Source: Prevotellamassilia timonensis (GTDB lineage: Bacteria; Bacteroidota; Bacteroidia; Bacteroidales; Bacteroidaceae). Taken from it: a DNA stretch of 64,000 nt. The DNA lies in NCBI RefSeq assembly GCF_900106785.1, contig NZ_LT629841.1, positions 243,266 to 307,265 on the forward strand. The letters run 5' to 3'. The notes under the pieces were generated by a model. That model had not been told where the DNA came from, ran no database searches, and was given only the letters and a program-made list of their open reading frames with translations. Positions 8,034 to 16,093 of this stretch are shown here, piece by piece. The stretch's first letter is position 1; every line of letters starts with the position of its first letter. A program made the translations under genes and the position numbers.

Positions 8034-9194
8034 CTAAGCAAGCTGAGTACAATCTTTAGCAACAGACTTTTGGGGTTCAAAGTCCTTGTATGAAACATTG
8101 AATTTCAGAATGTGCCAAATGCACACAAGTATTTTTCTGGCCACAGCTACCACTACTTTCAACTTGAATTTCTTCCTCACTTGTGTGTGAAATGCGTAAA
8201 ACTTAGAGAAGTAACAATCTTTCGTTCTTGATGCAGCCCATGCGCATTGAACACTGGCAATTCTGATGAATCTGTTCCCGTGAGTAATCTTGTTCGATTT
8301 GATTTTCTTGTTACTTTCGTCATTTCTTGGGTTGAAACCGCACCAAGAGACGAGATGTTTGGCACTCGGGAACGCATTTACGTCTGGACCTATCTCGGCA
8401 AGGACTGTCAGGGCGGAACGCTCGCTTACACCCGGGATTGTCTGAAGGTTCTTCATCTGTTCCTCAAACTCCCTGTTGCAGATTTCCCGCATTTTTTCAA
8501 TGCATTTGTTCTTGTTATCCTCCAATAAGGCTGATTCTGCAACATATTGTGCAAGCATGTCTATTTCAGCTTCGGAAACGACACCTGTAAGTGCTGCCAG
8601 TATCGTATCCTCGCCATGCTTGTTTATAATGCGTTTGTGTACGAGCATAAGTAGTTCTTGCGGTGAAGTTACACCTTCAGATATACGCTTGACAACATTT
8701 TTGTAACTCTTGCAATCTGTATTGGACACATAGTTACTCAAACGAATATTACAGCGCTGCAATATCGCATCAATCTTGGAATACTTTCTTACTAATTCCG
8801 CATTCAACTCGAATATTCGTCTGTCGTACAAGCGGAGTTGTTGGATTAAAGGAGGTGGAATAAAGCTTCCACGAATTAGTTCCTTCATGACGCATTCCGC
8901 AATCCATTGAGCATCCTTGACATCACTTTTACGCCCAGGAAGTTGCTTAATAAAGTAAGGATTAACCAACTTGAGTTCAAATGAATCAACAAGTACGCGC
9001 CAGATGGGAATCCAATACACACTTGTGCTTTCCATTGCGACTTCGCTGACTTCGTTTTCTGCCATAAAATCGCGCATGGAATCGAGTTGTGGAGTCAAAA
9101 CGCCGTATACGCGTTCTATTTTCTCCCCGTTTTCTCGCAAAATACAGAGATATACACTATCTTTGTGCACATCAAGCCCTGCTACAGTTTTCAT
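8034..9194 (-). CDS. IS110-family transposase (recombinase)
   Basis: This 386-aa protein has an N-terminal RuvC-like DEDD domain starting GLDVHKDSVYLCIL (first catalytic Asp) and the diagnostic PGRKSDVKDAQWIAE motif near residue 86. The C-terminal Transposase_20 domain (about 250-340) contains LQTIPGVSERSALTVLAEIG and the conserved SxKxxxxGN segment (SNKITHGNRFIR). The family acts as RNA-guided recombinases and leaves no inverted repeats or target duplication, so element ends cannot be read directly. The gene appears full length. The non-coding flanks are 7756-8033 and 9195-about 9500. Confidence 0.9.
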   Translation of the reverse strand: MKTVAGLDVHKDSVYLCILRENGEKIERVYGVLTPQLDSMRDFMAENEVSEVAMESTSVYWIPIWRVLVDSFELKLVNPYFIKQLPGRKSDVKDAQWIAECVMKELIRGSFIPPPLIQQLRLYDRRIFELNAELVRKYSKIDAILQRCNIRLSNYVSNTDCKSYKNVVKRISEGVTSPQELLMLVHKRIINKHGEDTILAALTGVVSEAEIDMLAQYVAESALLEDNKNKCIEKMREICNREFEEQMKNLQTIPGVSERSALTVLAEIGPDVNAFPSAKHLVSWCGFNPRNDESNKKIKSNKITHGNRFIRIASVQCAWAASRTKDCYFSKFYAFHTQVRKKFKLKVVVAVARKILVCIWHILKFNVSYKDFEPQKSVAKDCTQLA

Positions 9195-9234
9195 AAGCTT
9201 TTAATTTAATTAGGCGTTAGAGCCTGTTTTCCCA

Positions 9235-9266
9235 CAAATATACGGGATTTTGGCAACATTTGCCAA
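9235..9266 (-). promoter_or_regulatory. Promoter of the IS110 transposase
   Basis: On minus, TTGG (9266-9263) is followed after 20 nt by TATATTTG (9242-9235), a good Bacteroidales -33/-7 pair. It predicts a leader of about 35 nt. The spacer contains a perfect 7-bp hairpin TTGGCAA/TTGCCAA (9250-9266). Confidence 0.6.
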
Positions 9267-9592
9267 TATAGGAAACTGAAGCGGGCTTGATTTATGTTTT
9301 GCTGCGGTCCCTTTTTTATCTCGTGGGCATGTGATTGGAAATTCTCATCTTAATTTACATTGCTGTCCGATTAAACGCCAAGACGCTACTTTTCCTGTCT
9401 TAGACCCTTTATAAATAGTACTTCATGCTCTTTATTTCAAAAAGTAAGCCCCTTTATTTAGCAGCACATGGATGCAGAAGCTATTATTGACAGAAGTTAG
9501 CTATCACGTTGTCCATGACAGACTTTAATGCTTTTGCCCTGTAAGGTTGGGTGTTGTTTTAGGGATTTCTATTCGTTGTTATGATTGTTCGG
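9267..9592. other. Non-coding flank upstream of the IS110 gene
   Basis: No coding frame is credible here. The segment should contain the left end of the IS110 element, but its border could not be fixed. From about 9524 (AATGCTTTTGCCCTGTAAGG, then TTCTATTCGTTGTTAT) the sequence matches the left flank of palindrome copy 1. Confidence 0.5.
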
Positions 9593-9760
9593 TGAAAAGT
9601 AAACATGCGAACGGACTCAAACACCAAACGCAAGCACTAATGGGGGCGACGCGTCTCGCGTCGGGAAAAGATTCAGCTATTATTTAGTATAGCTTGTATC
9701 TTTCCTTTTAATTATCCCGACGCGAGACGCGTCGCCCCCATTAGTGCTTGCGTTATTTGC
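9593..9760. repeat. GACGCG palindrome, copy 2 (type-1 loop)
   Basis: The left outer arm GTAAACATGCGAACGGACTC is the same as in copy 1. Inner arms run from CTAATGGGGG (9637) to CCCCCATTAG (9744) around a GATTCAGCTATTATTTAG loop. The right outer arm is short (GTGCTTGCGTT). Confidence 0.9.
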
Positions 9761-9825
9761 AGCGCGTTTCAGGCAACTTATAATGCAACAAAAACGGTCG
9801 CGCTTTTGATGCCAATTTTGAAAAA

Positions 9826-9880
9826 CGCGCTAACGGGGCAGCGTGTCCTTACGGTGTGCTGTGCCCGTTAGCGCGTGTGG
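9826..9880 (-). terminator. Terminator of the SLC13-OMP-ABM operon
   Basis: A 12-bp perfect stem, CGCGCTAACGGG (9826-9837) with CCCGTTAGCGCG (9864-9875), is followed on minus by a T-rich run. It lies just after the stop of the ABM gene. Confidence 0.75.
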
Positions 9881-9893
9881 CGTGCTATGGTGT

Positions 9894-10172
9894 TTAGGCA
9901 AAGGTGAATTGCTCGAGCTTGAGTGTGCCGAGCTTTTCGAGTTGGCCTACATAGAGTTTGAAGTGGTCGGCGGCCATGTGCTTTTTAAGCGAAGCCTCGT
10001 CCTGCCATGTTTCGCAAATCATGAACACGTCGGGGCGGGTAGCGCTCTCGAAGGTGTCGTAAGCAATGTTGCCCTCGTCCTTCAACGAAGCGGCGGTCAA
10101 GGCAATAGCGGCCTGCAGGGCCTCGTCATACTTGCCCTCGTTGGCCTGGAAAAAACAGTTTAATCTAAGCAT
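9894..10172 (-). CDS. Antibiotic biosynthesis monooxygenase (ABM) domain protein
   Basis: This 92-aa single-domain protein has the ferredoxin-like ABM fold. The hallmark segments are DEGNIAYDTFESATRPDVFMICETWQDEASLKKHMAADHFK, including the conserved ETWxDxxxLxxHxxxxHF signature, and a C-terminal beta strand. YgiN-like members are quinol monooxygenases or heme-related enzymes. The substrate is not identifiable here. It starts 21 bp after the outer-membrane protein gene and shares a terminator, so it is probably the last gene of the operon. Confidence 0.85.
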   Translation of the reverse strand: MLRLNCFFQANEGKYDEALQAAIALTAASLKDEGNIAYDTFESATRPDVFMICETWQDEASLKKHMAADHFKLYVGQLEKLGTLKLEQFTFA

Positions 10173-10193
10173 AAGTTTATGAGTTTAGAACGT

Positions 10194-10862
10194 TTAGAAC
10201 ATATATGCCAGCTGCACCTGGAAGGTGTTGGTCTTGTACTTCAATTCCAAATCCTGGCTCTCACCCTCGTTAACGCCAACGCCGTTAAGAATGGCCTTGC
10301 CGGCCTTGCCAAGGGCAAAGTTGTAACCCACGCTGGCCTCGAGGTGCTTGAACAAACGCACACCGGCACCAATGTTCCATGTGGTGTTGAGGTTTTCGCG
10401 GCTAAAGTTATTGCCTGTGCCAAGATTATTGAACTTCATGTTTTGCAAGGCAAAGCCAAACTGCGGACCGGTGTAGGCAAACACGCTGGCCGAGCTGCCA
10501 AGCCCTATGCTGTAGCGCAGGTTAATGGGTATTTCGATGGTGCGGTATGTCTGGCTCTGCGACACTTTGTCATACACCACGTTACCGTCAATGTAGCCTT
10601 CCTGCGTAATGTTGAGCTTGCGCTGTGAGTACTGCAACGAGGCATCTACGCCAAGTCCCATGACCGTGCTGAACACAATTTTAGGACCCACATACCAGCC
10701 CGACTTGTTGTCGGAACTGAAGTTATTCTTCATGTCGCCCGAATACTTTACCTTGGTCAGGTCATAACCAGCCACAATACCGTAGCTGAACTTCTGCGCC
10801 TTGGCTGTAAGGCCTGCAAAGGCCACGAGCAGTGAAAGGCAGAGTGCTGAAAACTTTTTCAT
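10194..10862 (-). CDS. Outer-membrane beta-barrel protein
   Basis: The 222-aa product has a clear signal peptide (MKKFSALCLSLLVAFAGLTAKAQ; cleavage after AKA). It continues as alternating strands such as FSYGIVAGYDLTKV and IPINLRYSIGLG, ending in a terminal strand VQLAYMF with the C-terminal Phe typical of outer-membrane barrels. It belongs to the PorT/OmpW-like porin families of Bacteroidetes; the ligand is unknown. An upstream in-frame ATG at 10937 overlaps the SLC13 gene, so the ATG of MKKF at 10862 is preferred. It lies 34 bp downstream of that gene. Confidence 0.8.
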   Translation of the reverse strand: MKKFSALCLSLLVAFAGLTAKAQKFSYGIVAGYDLTKVKYSGDMKNNFSSDNKSGWYVGPKIVFSTVMGLGVDASLQYSQRKLNITQEGYIDGNVVYDKVSQSQTYRTIEIPINLRYSIGLGSSASVFAYTGPQFGFALQNMKFNNLGTGNNFSRENLNTTWNIGAGVRLFKHLEASVGYNFALGKAGKAILNGVGVNEGESQDLELKYKTNTFQVQLAYMF

Positions 10863-10896
10863 GTTGTAGTTGTTATAATTGTTTATTGTGTTGTAA

Positions 10897-12792
10897 TCAG
10901 AATGGGAAGAAGAGCGGAATGACCAGTATGGCCACAATGCCCATTACGATTTGCAGCGGCAATCCCACCTTTACGTAGTCCATAAAGTTGTAATGTCCTG
11001 CATTCATCACCATGGCGTTAGGCGGTGTGCATATAGGTGTGGCAAAGCAGGCACTTGCCGCCACGGCAGCCGTCATCATGAATGGTGTGGGCGACACGCC
11101 GAGTTGTTCGGCAGCAGCCCAGGCTATGGGTGCCACCAATATGGCCGTGGCCGAATTGCTGATAAAGGTGCTCAGCACCGAAGTTACCACATACACACCC
11201 GCCATGGCGGCTATCGGGCCATAGGCATGCAGCCCCTCCACCAGTGTGGTGGCAATCCACTCCGAAATGCCGGTTTTAGAGAGCGCAGTGCTCATGGGCA
11301 TCATGGCCGCAATGAGCACGATGCTCTCCCAACCTATCATTTTATAGGCCGCGTCCACACTGCGCACACAACGTGTCAGCACCATGAGCAGCCCCGCTAT
11401 GATAACCACCGCCACGGGTTTCACCCCCAGTTGGTCGGCAAATACCATGCAGCCCACCATCAGTGCCATTATCACAGCGGCCACGGGTGCTTTGTGGTCG
11501 AGTGCCACGCTCTCGGCCTCCTCGGCCGGCGAGCCTATCACAATCCACTCGCGGTTCTTTTTAGCCATGCTCTCAATGCCCTTCCACTCGCCATGCACAA
11601 GCAGCATGTCGCCATTTTTAACGGGCGCGTCGAGCACATTCTCAAACAAGTAGTTGCCCTGGCGCTTTACAGCCAGCACGTTCACACCAAAGCGCTCCCT
11701 GAAGTTGGCTGTGCGCAGTGTGCGGTTTATAAGCGACGAGTCGGGCGATATAAGCACCTCGGCCAGCCCAATTTCGTAAAAGTCGAGCTTGGCCTTGCCC
11801 TCGCGTTCCTCGTCCTCAAACACCGACAGGTTGTGGTCGGCGGCAAAAGCCTCCACCTGTTCGCGATGCCCCAGCACATAAAAGGTGTCGTCGGCCTGCA
11901 GCACGGTGTTGGCCGTCACCGCCTCCTGAATGCTTGAGCTGAATATGGTGTGGTTGGCACGCCGCACCTCGAGTATGGTGATGCCGTACTGGTGGCGTAT
12001 GTCGAGCTCGCCCACGGTCATGCCCTCAAGGTGCATGCTGCCGCTTTGAGCCTTGAGTCTGAACACGAGGTCGGCAATGTGATACTCGTGCAGCAGGTCG
12101 GCCAGCGAGTTGTCGGTGCGGCTGTCGGCTCCCTCACGCGCCTTTTTGCCAAGCATAAAGCGGCAAAGGGGGTAGAGCAGGGCAAAGCCCACCGCACAGC
12201 AAATGATGCCGATTGGCAGAAAGTCGAAGAAGGCAAAGCCCTCGCGTCCGTTGTCGCGCAAATAGCCGTCGACAATAAGGTTGGGCGGTGTGCCTATCAG
12301 GGTGAGTATGCCACCCATCGAGCTGGCAAAGGCCAGCGGCATCATGAGTTTGGTCGGACTGGTGCCGGCGCTTTTGGCCATGGCCAGAATGATGGGCAGC
12401 AGCAGGGCCACCGTGCCGGTGTTGCTCACAAAGGCCGCCACCACGCTGGTCACTATCATTACAAGGAAGAAGAGCTTCACCTCGCTCGTGCCGGCAAGTT
12501 TGAGCAGGCGTCCCGATATGGTGCGCGCCAAACCCGTTTGAAACACGGCGCCGCCCACCACAAACAGGCCAATCATCATGACCACGGCAGAGTTTGAAAA
12601 GCCCGCCAGGGCCTCGCCGGGGGTGAGCACATTGGTTACAAGCAGCAGGGCGAGCGAACTGAGCGCCACAATGTCCGACCTCACCTTGTCGGCTATAAAG
12701 GCCACAATGGTAAGGGCAAACACTGCTATTACGATGGCCACCTGGCCCGAAGGTGAGGCAAACCATGTGCCTACAGTTTGTAAGGTTTCCAT
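10897..12792 (-). CDS. SLC13-family (DASS) anion permease with TrkA_C domains
   Basis: This 631-aa inner-membrane protein has N-terminal and C-terminal membrane halves, each containing the family's SNTGT/SNSAT motifs (VSNTGTVALLLPI near residue 125, and FISNSATAILVAPI near 555). Between them are two cytosolic RCK/TrkA_C-like regions (about 230-420). This architecture is seen in bacterial transporters for sulfate, dicarboxylates or similar anions. The substrate is unassigned. It is the first gene of a three-gene minus-strand operon with the beta-barrel and ABM genes. Confidence 0.9.
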   Translation of the reverse strand: METLQTVGTWFASPSGQVAIVIAVFALTIVAFIADKVRSDIVALSSLALLLVTNVLTPGEALAGFSNSAVVMMIGLFVVGGAVFQTGLARTISGRLLKLAGTSEVKLFFLVMIVTSVVAAFVSNTGTVALLLPIILAMAKSAGTSPTKLMMPLAFASSMGGILTLIGTPPNLIVDGYLRDNGREGFAFFDFLPIGIICCAVGFALLYPLCRFMLGKKAREGADSRTDNSLADLLHEYHIADLVFRLKAQSGSMHLEGMTVGELDIRHQYGITILEVRRANHTIFSSSIQEAVTANTVLQADDTFYVLGHREQVEAFAADHNLSVFEDEEREGKAKLDFYEIGLAEVLISPDSSLINRTLRTANFRERFGVNVLAVKRQGNYLFENVLDAPVKNGDMLLVHGEWKGIESMAKKNREWIVIGSPAEEAESVALDHKAPVAAVIMALMVGCMVFADQLGVKPVAVVIIAGLLMVLTRCVRSVDAAYKMIGWESIVLIAAMMPMSTALSKTGISEWIATTLVEGLHAYGPIAAMAGVYVVTSVLSTFISNSATAILVAPIAWAAAEQLGVSPTPFMMTAAVAASACFATPICTPPNAMVMNAGHYNFMDYVKVGLPLQIVMGIVAILVIPLFFPF

Positions 12793-12839
12793 GGATATAA
12801 GATTACTGTGAGTTAAGGTTGTGTGTAAATTACTACGGA

Positions 12840-12871
12840 CAAAAGTAGGCTATACTTTCAACATAACCAAA
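12840..12871 (-). promoter_or_regulatory. Promoter of the SLC13 operon
   Basis: On minus, TTTG (12871-12868) is followed after exactly 20 nt by TACTTTTG (12847-12840). It is a textbook Bacteroidales promoter lying about 50 bp upstream of the start. Confidence 0.75.
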
Positions 12872-12880
12872 TAAATGTTT

Positions 12881-12888
12881 TATTTTTG
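12881..12888 (+). promoter_or_regulatory. -7 box of the small basic protein gene
   Basis: TATTTTTG lies 21 bp upstream of the ATG at 12909, back to back with the SLC13 promoter. A good -33 element is not evident. Confidence 0.5.
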
Positions 12889-12908
12889 CCGCCAAAACGC
12901 TTATATAT

Positions 12909-13046
12909 ATGGTACTGCAACGTAAAAAGAACTCGCACAACCCTTTTGCCTTTAAGGCGGGTAGCAAAAAGAAGTCCACGGGCAAACGCGTGGGCAAGTC
13001 GAAACGCGAAAAAGCTAATAACCAACTCAACCGCAGAGTGAAGTAA
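12909..13046 (+). CDS. Small lysine/arginine-rich protein (45 aa)
   Basis: The frame encodes MVLQRKKNSHNPFAFKAGSK and continues with KKSTGKRVGKSKREKANN before ending NQLNRRVK. It has 18 Lys/Arg and no acidic residue other than one Glu. It sits just behind a -7 box and divergently from the SLC13 operon. The composition resembles small ribosome-associated or nucleic-acid-binding proteins, but no family is recognised. Codon use and the promoter make it a credible gene despite its size. Confidence 0.6.
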   Translation: MVLQRKKNSHNPFAFKAGSKKKSTGKRVGKSKREKANNQLNRRVK

Positions 13047-13585
13047 CGTGGTAATGGGCTGACGCCGTAGCGTTGATTGGCAGCCGCTAACGCGGGAAAC
13101 AGAAGAACAAAAGAACATAAGGACATAAGGCCGCTGCGCGGCTGACAGCCACGGACTGACGTCTGCGTGGCTCAAGAACATAAGGGCTAACGCCGTAGCG
13201 TACCAAGTACTACTCAAGTAGTTAACGCTACGGCGTCAGCCCTTATGTCTCTTAAAGTTTGGAACGCAGTTCCCAGACTTCCAAATTATGTCTCTTATGT
13301 AGCTTATGTTCTTATGTTCCCGCGGTAAGCGCTACAAAAGTCTCCACCTCGGCGTCAGCCCTTATGTTCTTGAGCCACGCAGACGTCAGTCCGTGGCTGT
13401 CAGCCGCACAGCGGCCTTATGTTCTTCTGTCCTTATGTTCTTCTGTTTCCCGCGTTAGCGGCTAACACACTCCACAACTTATGTTCTTCTGTCCTTATGT
13501 TCTTCTGTTTTCCGCGTTAGCGGCTGCCAAGCAACGCTACGACGTCAGCACATTACCACATCAACACACCAGCGCATTGACTTAT
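13047..13585. repeat. ACATAAG/CTTATGTT-word intergenic array
   Basis: The gap holds repeated AGAACAYAAGGACATAAG words (13105-13185) and the inverse CTTATGTTCTTCTGT words (13240-13520). Interspersed are GCTGACGCCGTAGCG and CCCGCGTTAGCGGC segments. A perfect-arm palindrome around AACGCCGTAGCGT / ACGCTACGGCGT spans about 13190-13242. The whole can form a long imperfect hairpin. No gene is seen. Confidence 0.75.
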
Positions 13586-13591
13586 TTTTAT

Positions 13592-13780
13592 TACTTTTGC
13601 ACACAATAAGTCCGACGGATTAGGGAAACGGGTGTGAATCCCGTGCAGTCCCGCTGCTGTATGCCCTTTGTTCCGACGCTCCAATGTGGCCACTGCTTTG
13701 TGTCGACACGACCAAAGTGGGAAGGCGGAGTTGCCGGGGGATAAGCCAGAATACCTGCCGCCGGCCCTGGCAAGCATACT
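13592..13780 (+). promoter_or_regulatory. Cobalamin riboswitch
   Basis: A TACTTTTG -7 box at 13592-13599 is followed by the conserved aptamer segments in order. These are GGGAAACGGGTG...ATCCCG, CAGTCCCGCTGCTGTA, GCCACTG (near 13690), GGGAAGGCGG, then the B12 box AAGCCAGAATACCTGCC (13743-13759). The aptamer ends near 13775, and the btuB start region lies immediately downstream. This predicts repression of btuB and probably btuG when cobalamin is abundant. Confidence 0.93.
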
Positions 13781-13857
13781 TGCCGGTGACGTATGACCAA
13801 GCTCCCGAGGAGGGGCTGGCTACAACACATCACCCAACACACTACACACATCAAGCA

Positions 13858-15810
13858 TTGATAGCCCTTATTGTATCCGCATGTATCACCCTGGCGGAGC
13901 CTGACACGCTGCGCACTGCCGAAGTCACCGCCCAACGGCGCGTGGCCGGACTGGCCACTGCCGTTACCGTGCAACGCATCGACTCGGCAGACATCATGCG
14001 ACGTGGCATCACAAGCACCGCCGACGCGCTGCGTCGCATGGCGGGCGTCAACCTGCGCGACTACGGCGGGGCCGGCGGACTTAAAACGGTGAGCGTGCGC
14101 GGACTGGGAGCCGGACACACGGCCGTGAGCTACGACGGACTGGCCGTGACCGACACGCGACAGGGGCAAATTGACATGGGACAGTTCTGCATTGACAATC
14201 TGGCGGACATTGAACTGCAAACGCTCGACAACGCACAACTGCTCGTGCCTGTACGCAACATGGCCTCTGCCGTGGTGAACATGCACACTCCCTGGAGCCT
14301 CAACCCCGACCACCGATGGCACGCCACAACCACACTGCAACATGCCTCGTTCAACACCTGGGCACCCGCCCTCACGCTCAACAAGGCATGGCGCAGCGGC
14401 ACTGCCATGAATGTGAGCAGCAACTACTTCTTTGCCGACAACAACTATCCCTTTACGCTGAAAAACGGACTCACCACCTCACACCTCACTCGTAACAACA
14501 GCCGCATGCAGCGCGTCACCACCGAGGCCAATGTGAGGCAAACACTCAGCCACGGGGGCATGGTCACCGCCAAAGCTTACTTTTACCACAACTACCGCCA
14601 CCTGCCCGGCATGGTGCACTACTATGTGAACAATGGCACGGAGCGCCTGCTCGAGCAAACGGCTTTTGGCCAGGCACACTGGCAGCAGCAGTGGCAACGG
14701 CTGAGTGTGTTTGCGGCAGCTAAATACAACTGGCAAACAAGCCAGTACACCGACATAGGGGGGCAATATCCCGGCGGCGCACTGCACCAAAACTATTGGC
14801 AGCGCGAGGCATACGCCACAGCCGGGGCGGCACTGCACCTCACGGCATGGCTGCAAGCAGCCTACACCACCGACTATTCACACGCCTCACAGAACAACAA
14901 CCTGCCCACCGACCGTGCCGTGAGCCGCGACACCTGGCTGCAGGCCCTCGCGCTGCAACTGCACACCGCGCGCTGGCAACTGATGGCACGCGGCATACTG
15001 CACTGCTACTGGAACCACATGCGCCACGGCACGGCTGCGGCCAACGCACAACGCCTCACCCCAAGCCTTACAGCCTCGTATTTGGCAGTGCGCGCACCGC
15101 TATGGCTCTACCTCAGGGCGGGCTACAAGGAGAGTTTCCGCATGCCCACCTTCACCGAGAACTATTACTACCACCTGGGCTCCGCCACCCTCAAGCCCGA
15201 ACTCACGCGCCAACTCTCGGCAGGGCTCACCATGCAGGCCGCTCCCAGCCGCAAGTGGTGGCCACTGGTGGCCCTTACGGCCGATGGCTACTACAACCGC
15301 GTGGCCGACCGCATTGTGTCGGTGCCCTACAACCTGTTTGTGTGGCGCACGGTCAACATGGGCGATGTGCGCACCGCCGGACTCGACGTCACGCTGCAGA
15401 GCACATGGCAACCTGTGCCACGCCACACCTTGCTGCTGGCTGCCAACTACACCCTTCAGCACAGCACCGACCACACGTCGGACAAACTCTCCACCTGGCA
15501 CAAACAACTGGCTTACACCCCGGTGCACAGCGGGGCGGCCTCGCTCACCTGGCAGAATCCGTGGGTGGCTGTGGTGGGCAGTGTGTCGTACGCTTCACTA
15601 CGCTGGTGTAACAATGAGCATATAGCCAACACCAATTTGCCGGCCTACGCAGAGTGGGGATTTGCCATCTACCGCACACTGCAACTGCGTCATTCACAAC
15701 TCACTTTGCGTGCCGACTTGGTAAATGCCTTTGACAAACGCTATGAGGTAATCGGGCGCTACCCCATGCCCGGACGCTCCTACAGACTCAGCATCAAATA
15801 CCAATTATAA
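13858..15810 (+). CDS. btuB: TonB-dependent outer-membrane cobalamin receptor
   Basis: The protein has a plug domain (TADALRRMAGVNLRDYGGAGG, VSVRGLGAGHTAVSYDGL) and a 22-strand-type barrel that ends in a terminal strand YRLSIKYQL. With its position behind a cobalamin riboswitch and next to a BtuG-like gene, it is assigned as BtuB. The start is uncertain. The frame is open back to 13684, inside the riboswitch. The nearest start before the hydrophobic stretch ALIALIVSACITLA is TTG at 13858; GTG at 13786 is another option. An ATG at 13793 in another frame would give an ideal basic n-region (MTKLPRRGWLQH) but stops at 13861, so a one-base deletion or a leader peptide is possible. Confidence 0.85.
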   Translation: MIALIVSACITLAEPDTLRTAEVTAQRRVAGLATAVTVQRIDSADIMRRGITSTADALRRMAGVNLRDYGGAGGLKTVSVRGLGAGHTAVSYDGLAVTDTRQGQIDMGQFCIDNLADIELQTLDNAQLLVPVRNMASAVVNMHTPWSLNPDHRWHATTTLQHASFNTWAPALTLNKAWRSGTAMNVSSNYFFADNNYPFTLKNGLTTSHLTRNNSRMQRVTTEANVRQTLSHGGMVTAKAYFYHNYRHLPGMVHYYVNNGTERLLEQTAFGQAHWQQQWQRLSVFAAAKYNWQTSQYTDIGGQYPGGALHQNYWQREAYATAGAALHLTAWLQAAYTTDYSHASQNNNLPTDRAVSRDTWLQALALQLHTARWQLMARGILHCYWNHMRHGTAAANAQRLTPSLTASYLAVRAPLWLYLRAGYKESFRMPTFTENYYYHLGSATLKPELTRQLSAGLTMQAAPSRKWWPLVALTADGYYNRVADRIVSVPYNLFVWRTVNMGDVRTAGLDVTLQSTWQPVPRHTLLLAANYTLQHSTDHTSDKLSTWHKQLAYTPVHSGAASLTWQNPWVAVVGSVSYASLRWCNNEHIANTNLPAYAEWGFAIYRTLQLRHSQLTLRADLVNAFDKRYEVIGRYPMPGRSYRLSIKYQL

Positions 15811-16060
15811 GGTGAAGAGTTAACAAGTTGACAAGTTGAAGAGTTGACAAGTTGAAGAGTTAACAAGTTGACAGGTTAACAGGTTAACAGGTTGACAGGT
15901 TAACAGGTTGACAGGTTAACAGGTTGACAGGTTAACAGGTTGACAAGTAAGTATGTTCAACACTACTTACTGAATGGTAAGGAGCTTAATATATTTGGCA
16001 TACTTACCTGCAAACCCGACAACTTGTTTACTAAATTCTACAACGCATATATCAACAATA
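15811..16060. repeat. GTTGACAG/GTTAACAG-word array between btuB and btuG
   Basis: It begins immediately after the btuB stop with GAGTTAACAAGTTGACAAG. It continues as about fourteen 9-bp GGTTAACAG/GGTTGACAG units to 15940, then AAGTAAGTATG, and ends with an inverted segment (CATACTTACCTG, CCGACAACTTG, 15999-16030). It may form a transcriptional or mRNA-processing hairpin between the two cobalamin genes. Confidence 0.8.
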
Positions 16061-16093
16061 CAATAATAACACAACTATTATATTAAATCAATT

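Noticed and set aside
10951-11937. A 328-codon plus-strand frame opposite the SLC13 permease
   Set aside because: Antisense to a complete SLC13 protein with intact motifs; His-rich shadow sequence without any domain.
14796-15611. Overlapping 271-codon plus frame within btuB
   Set aside because: Out-of-frame shadow of the TonB-dependent receptor; Arg/His-rich with no family features.
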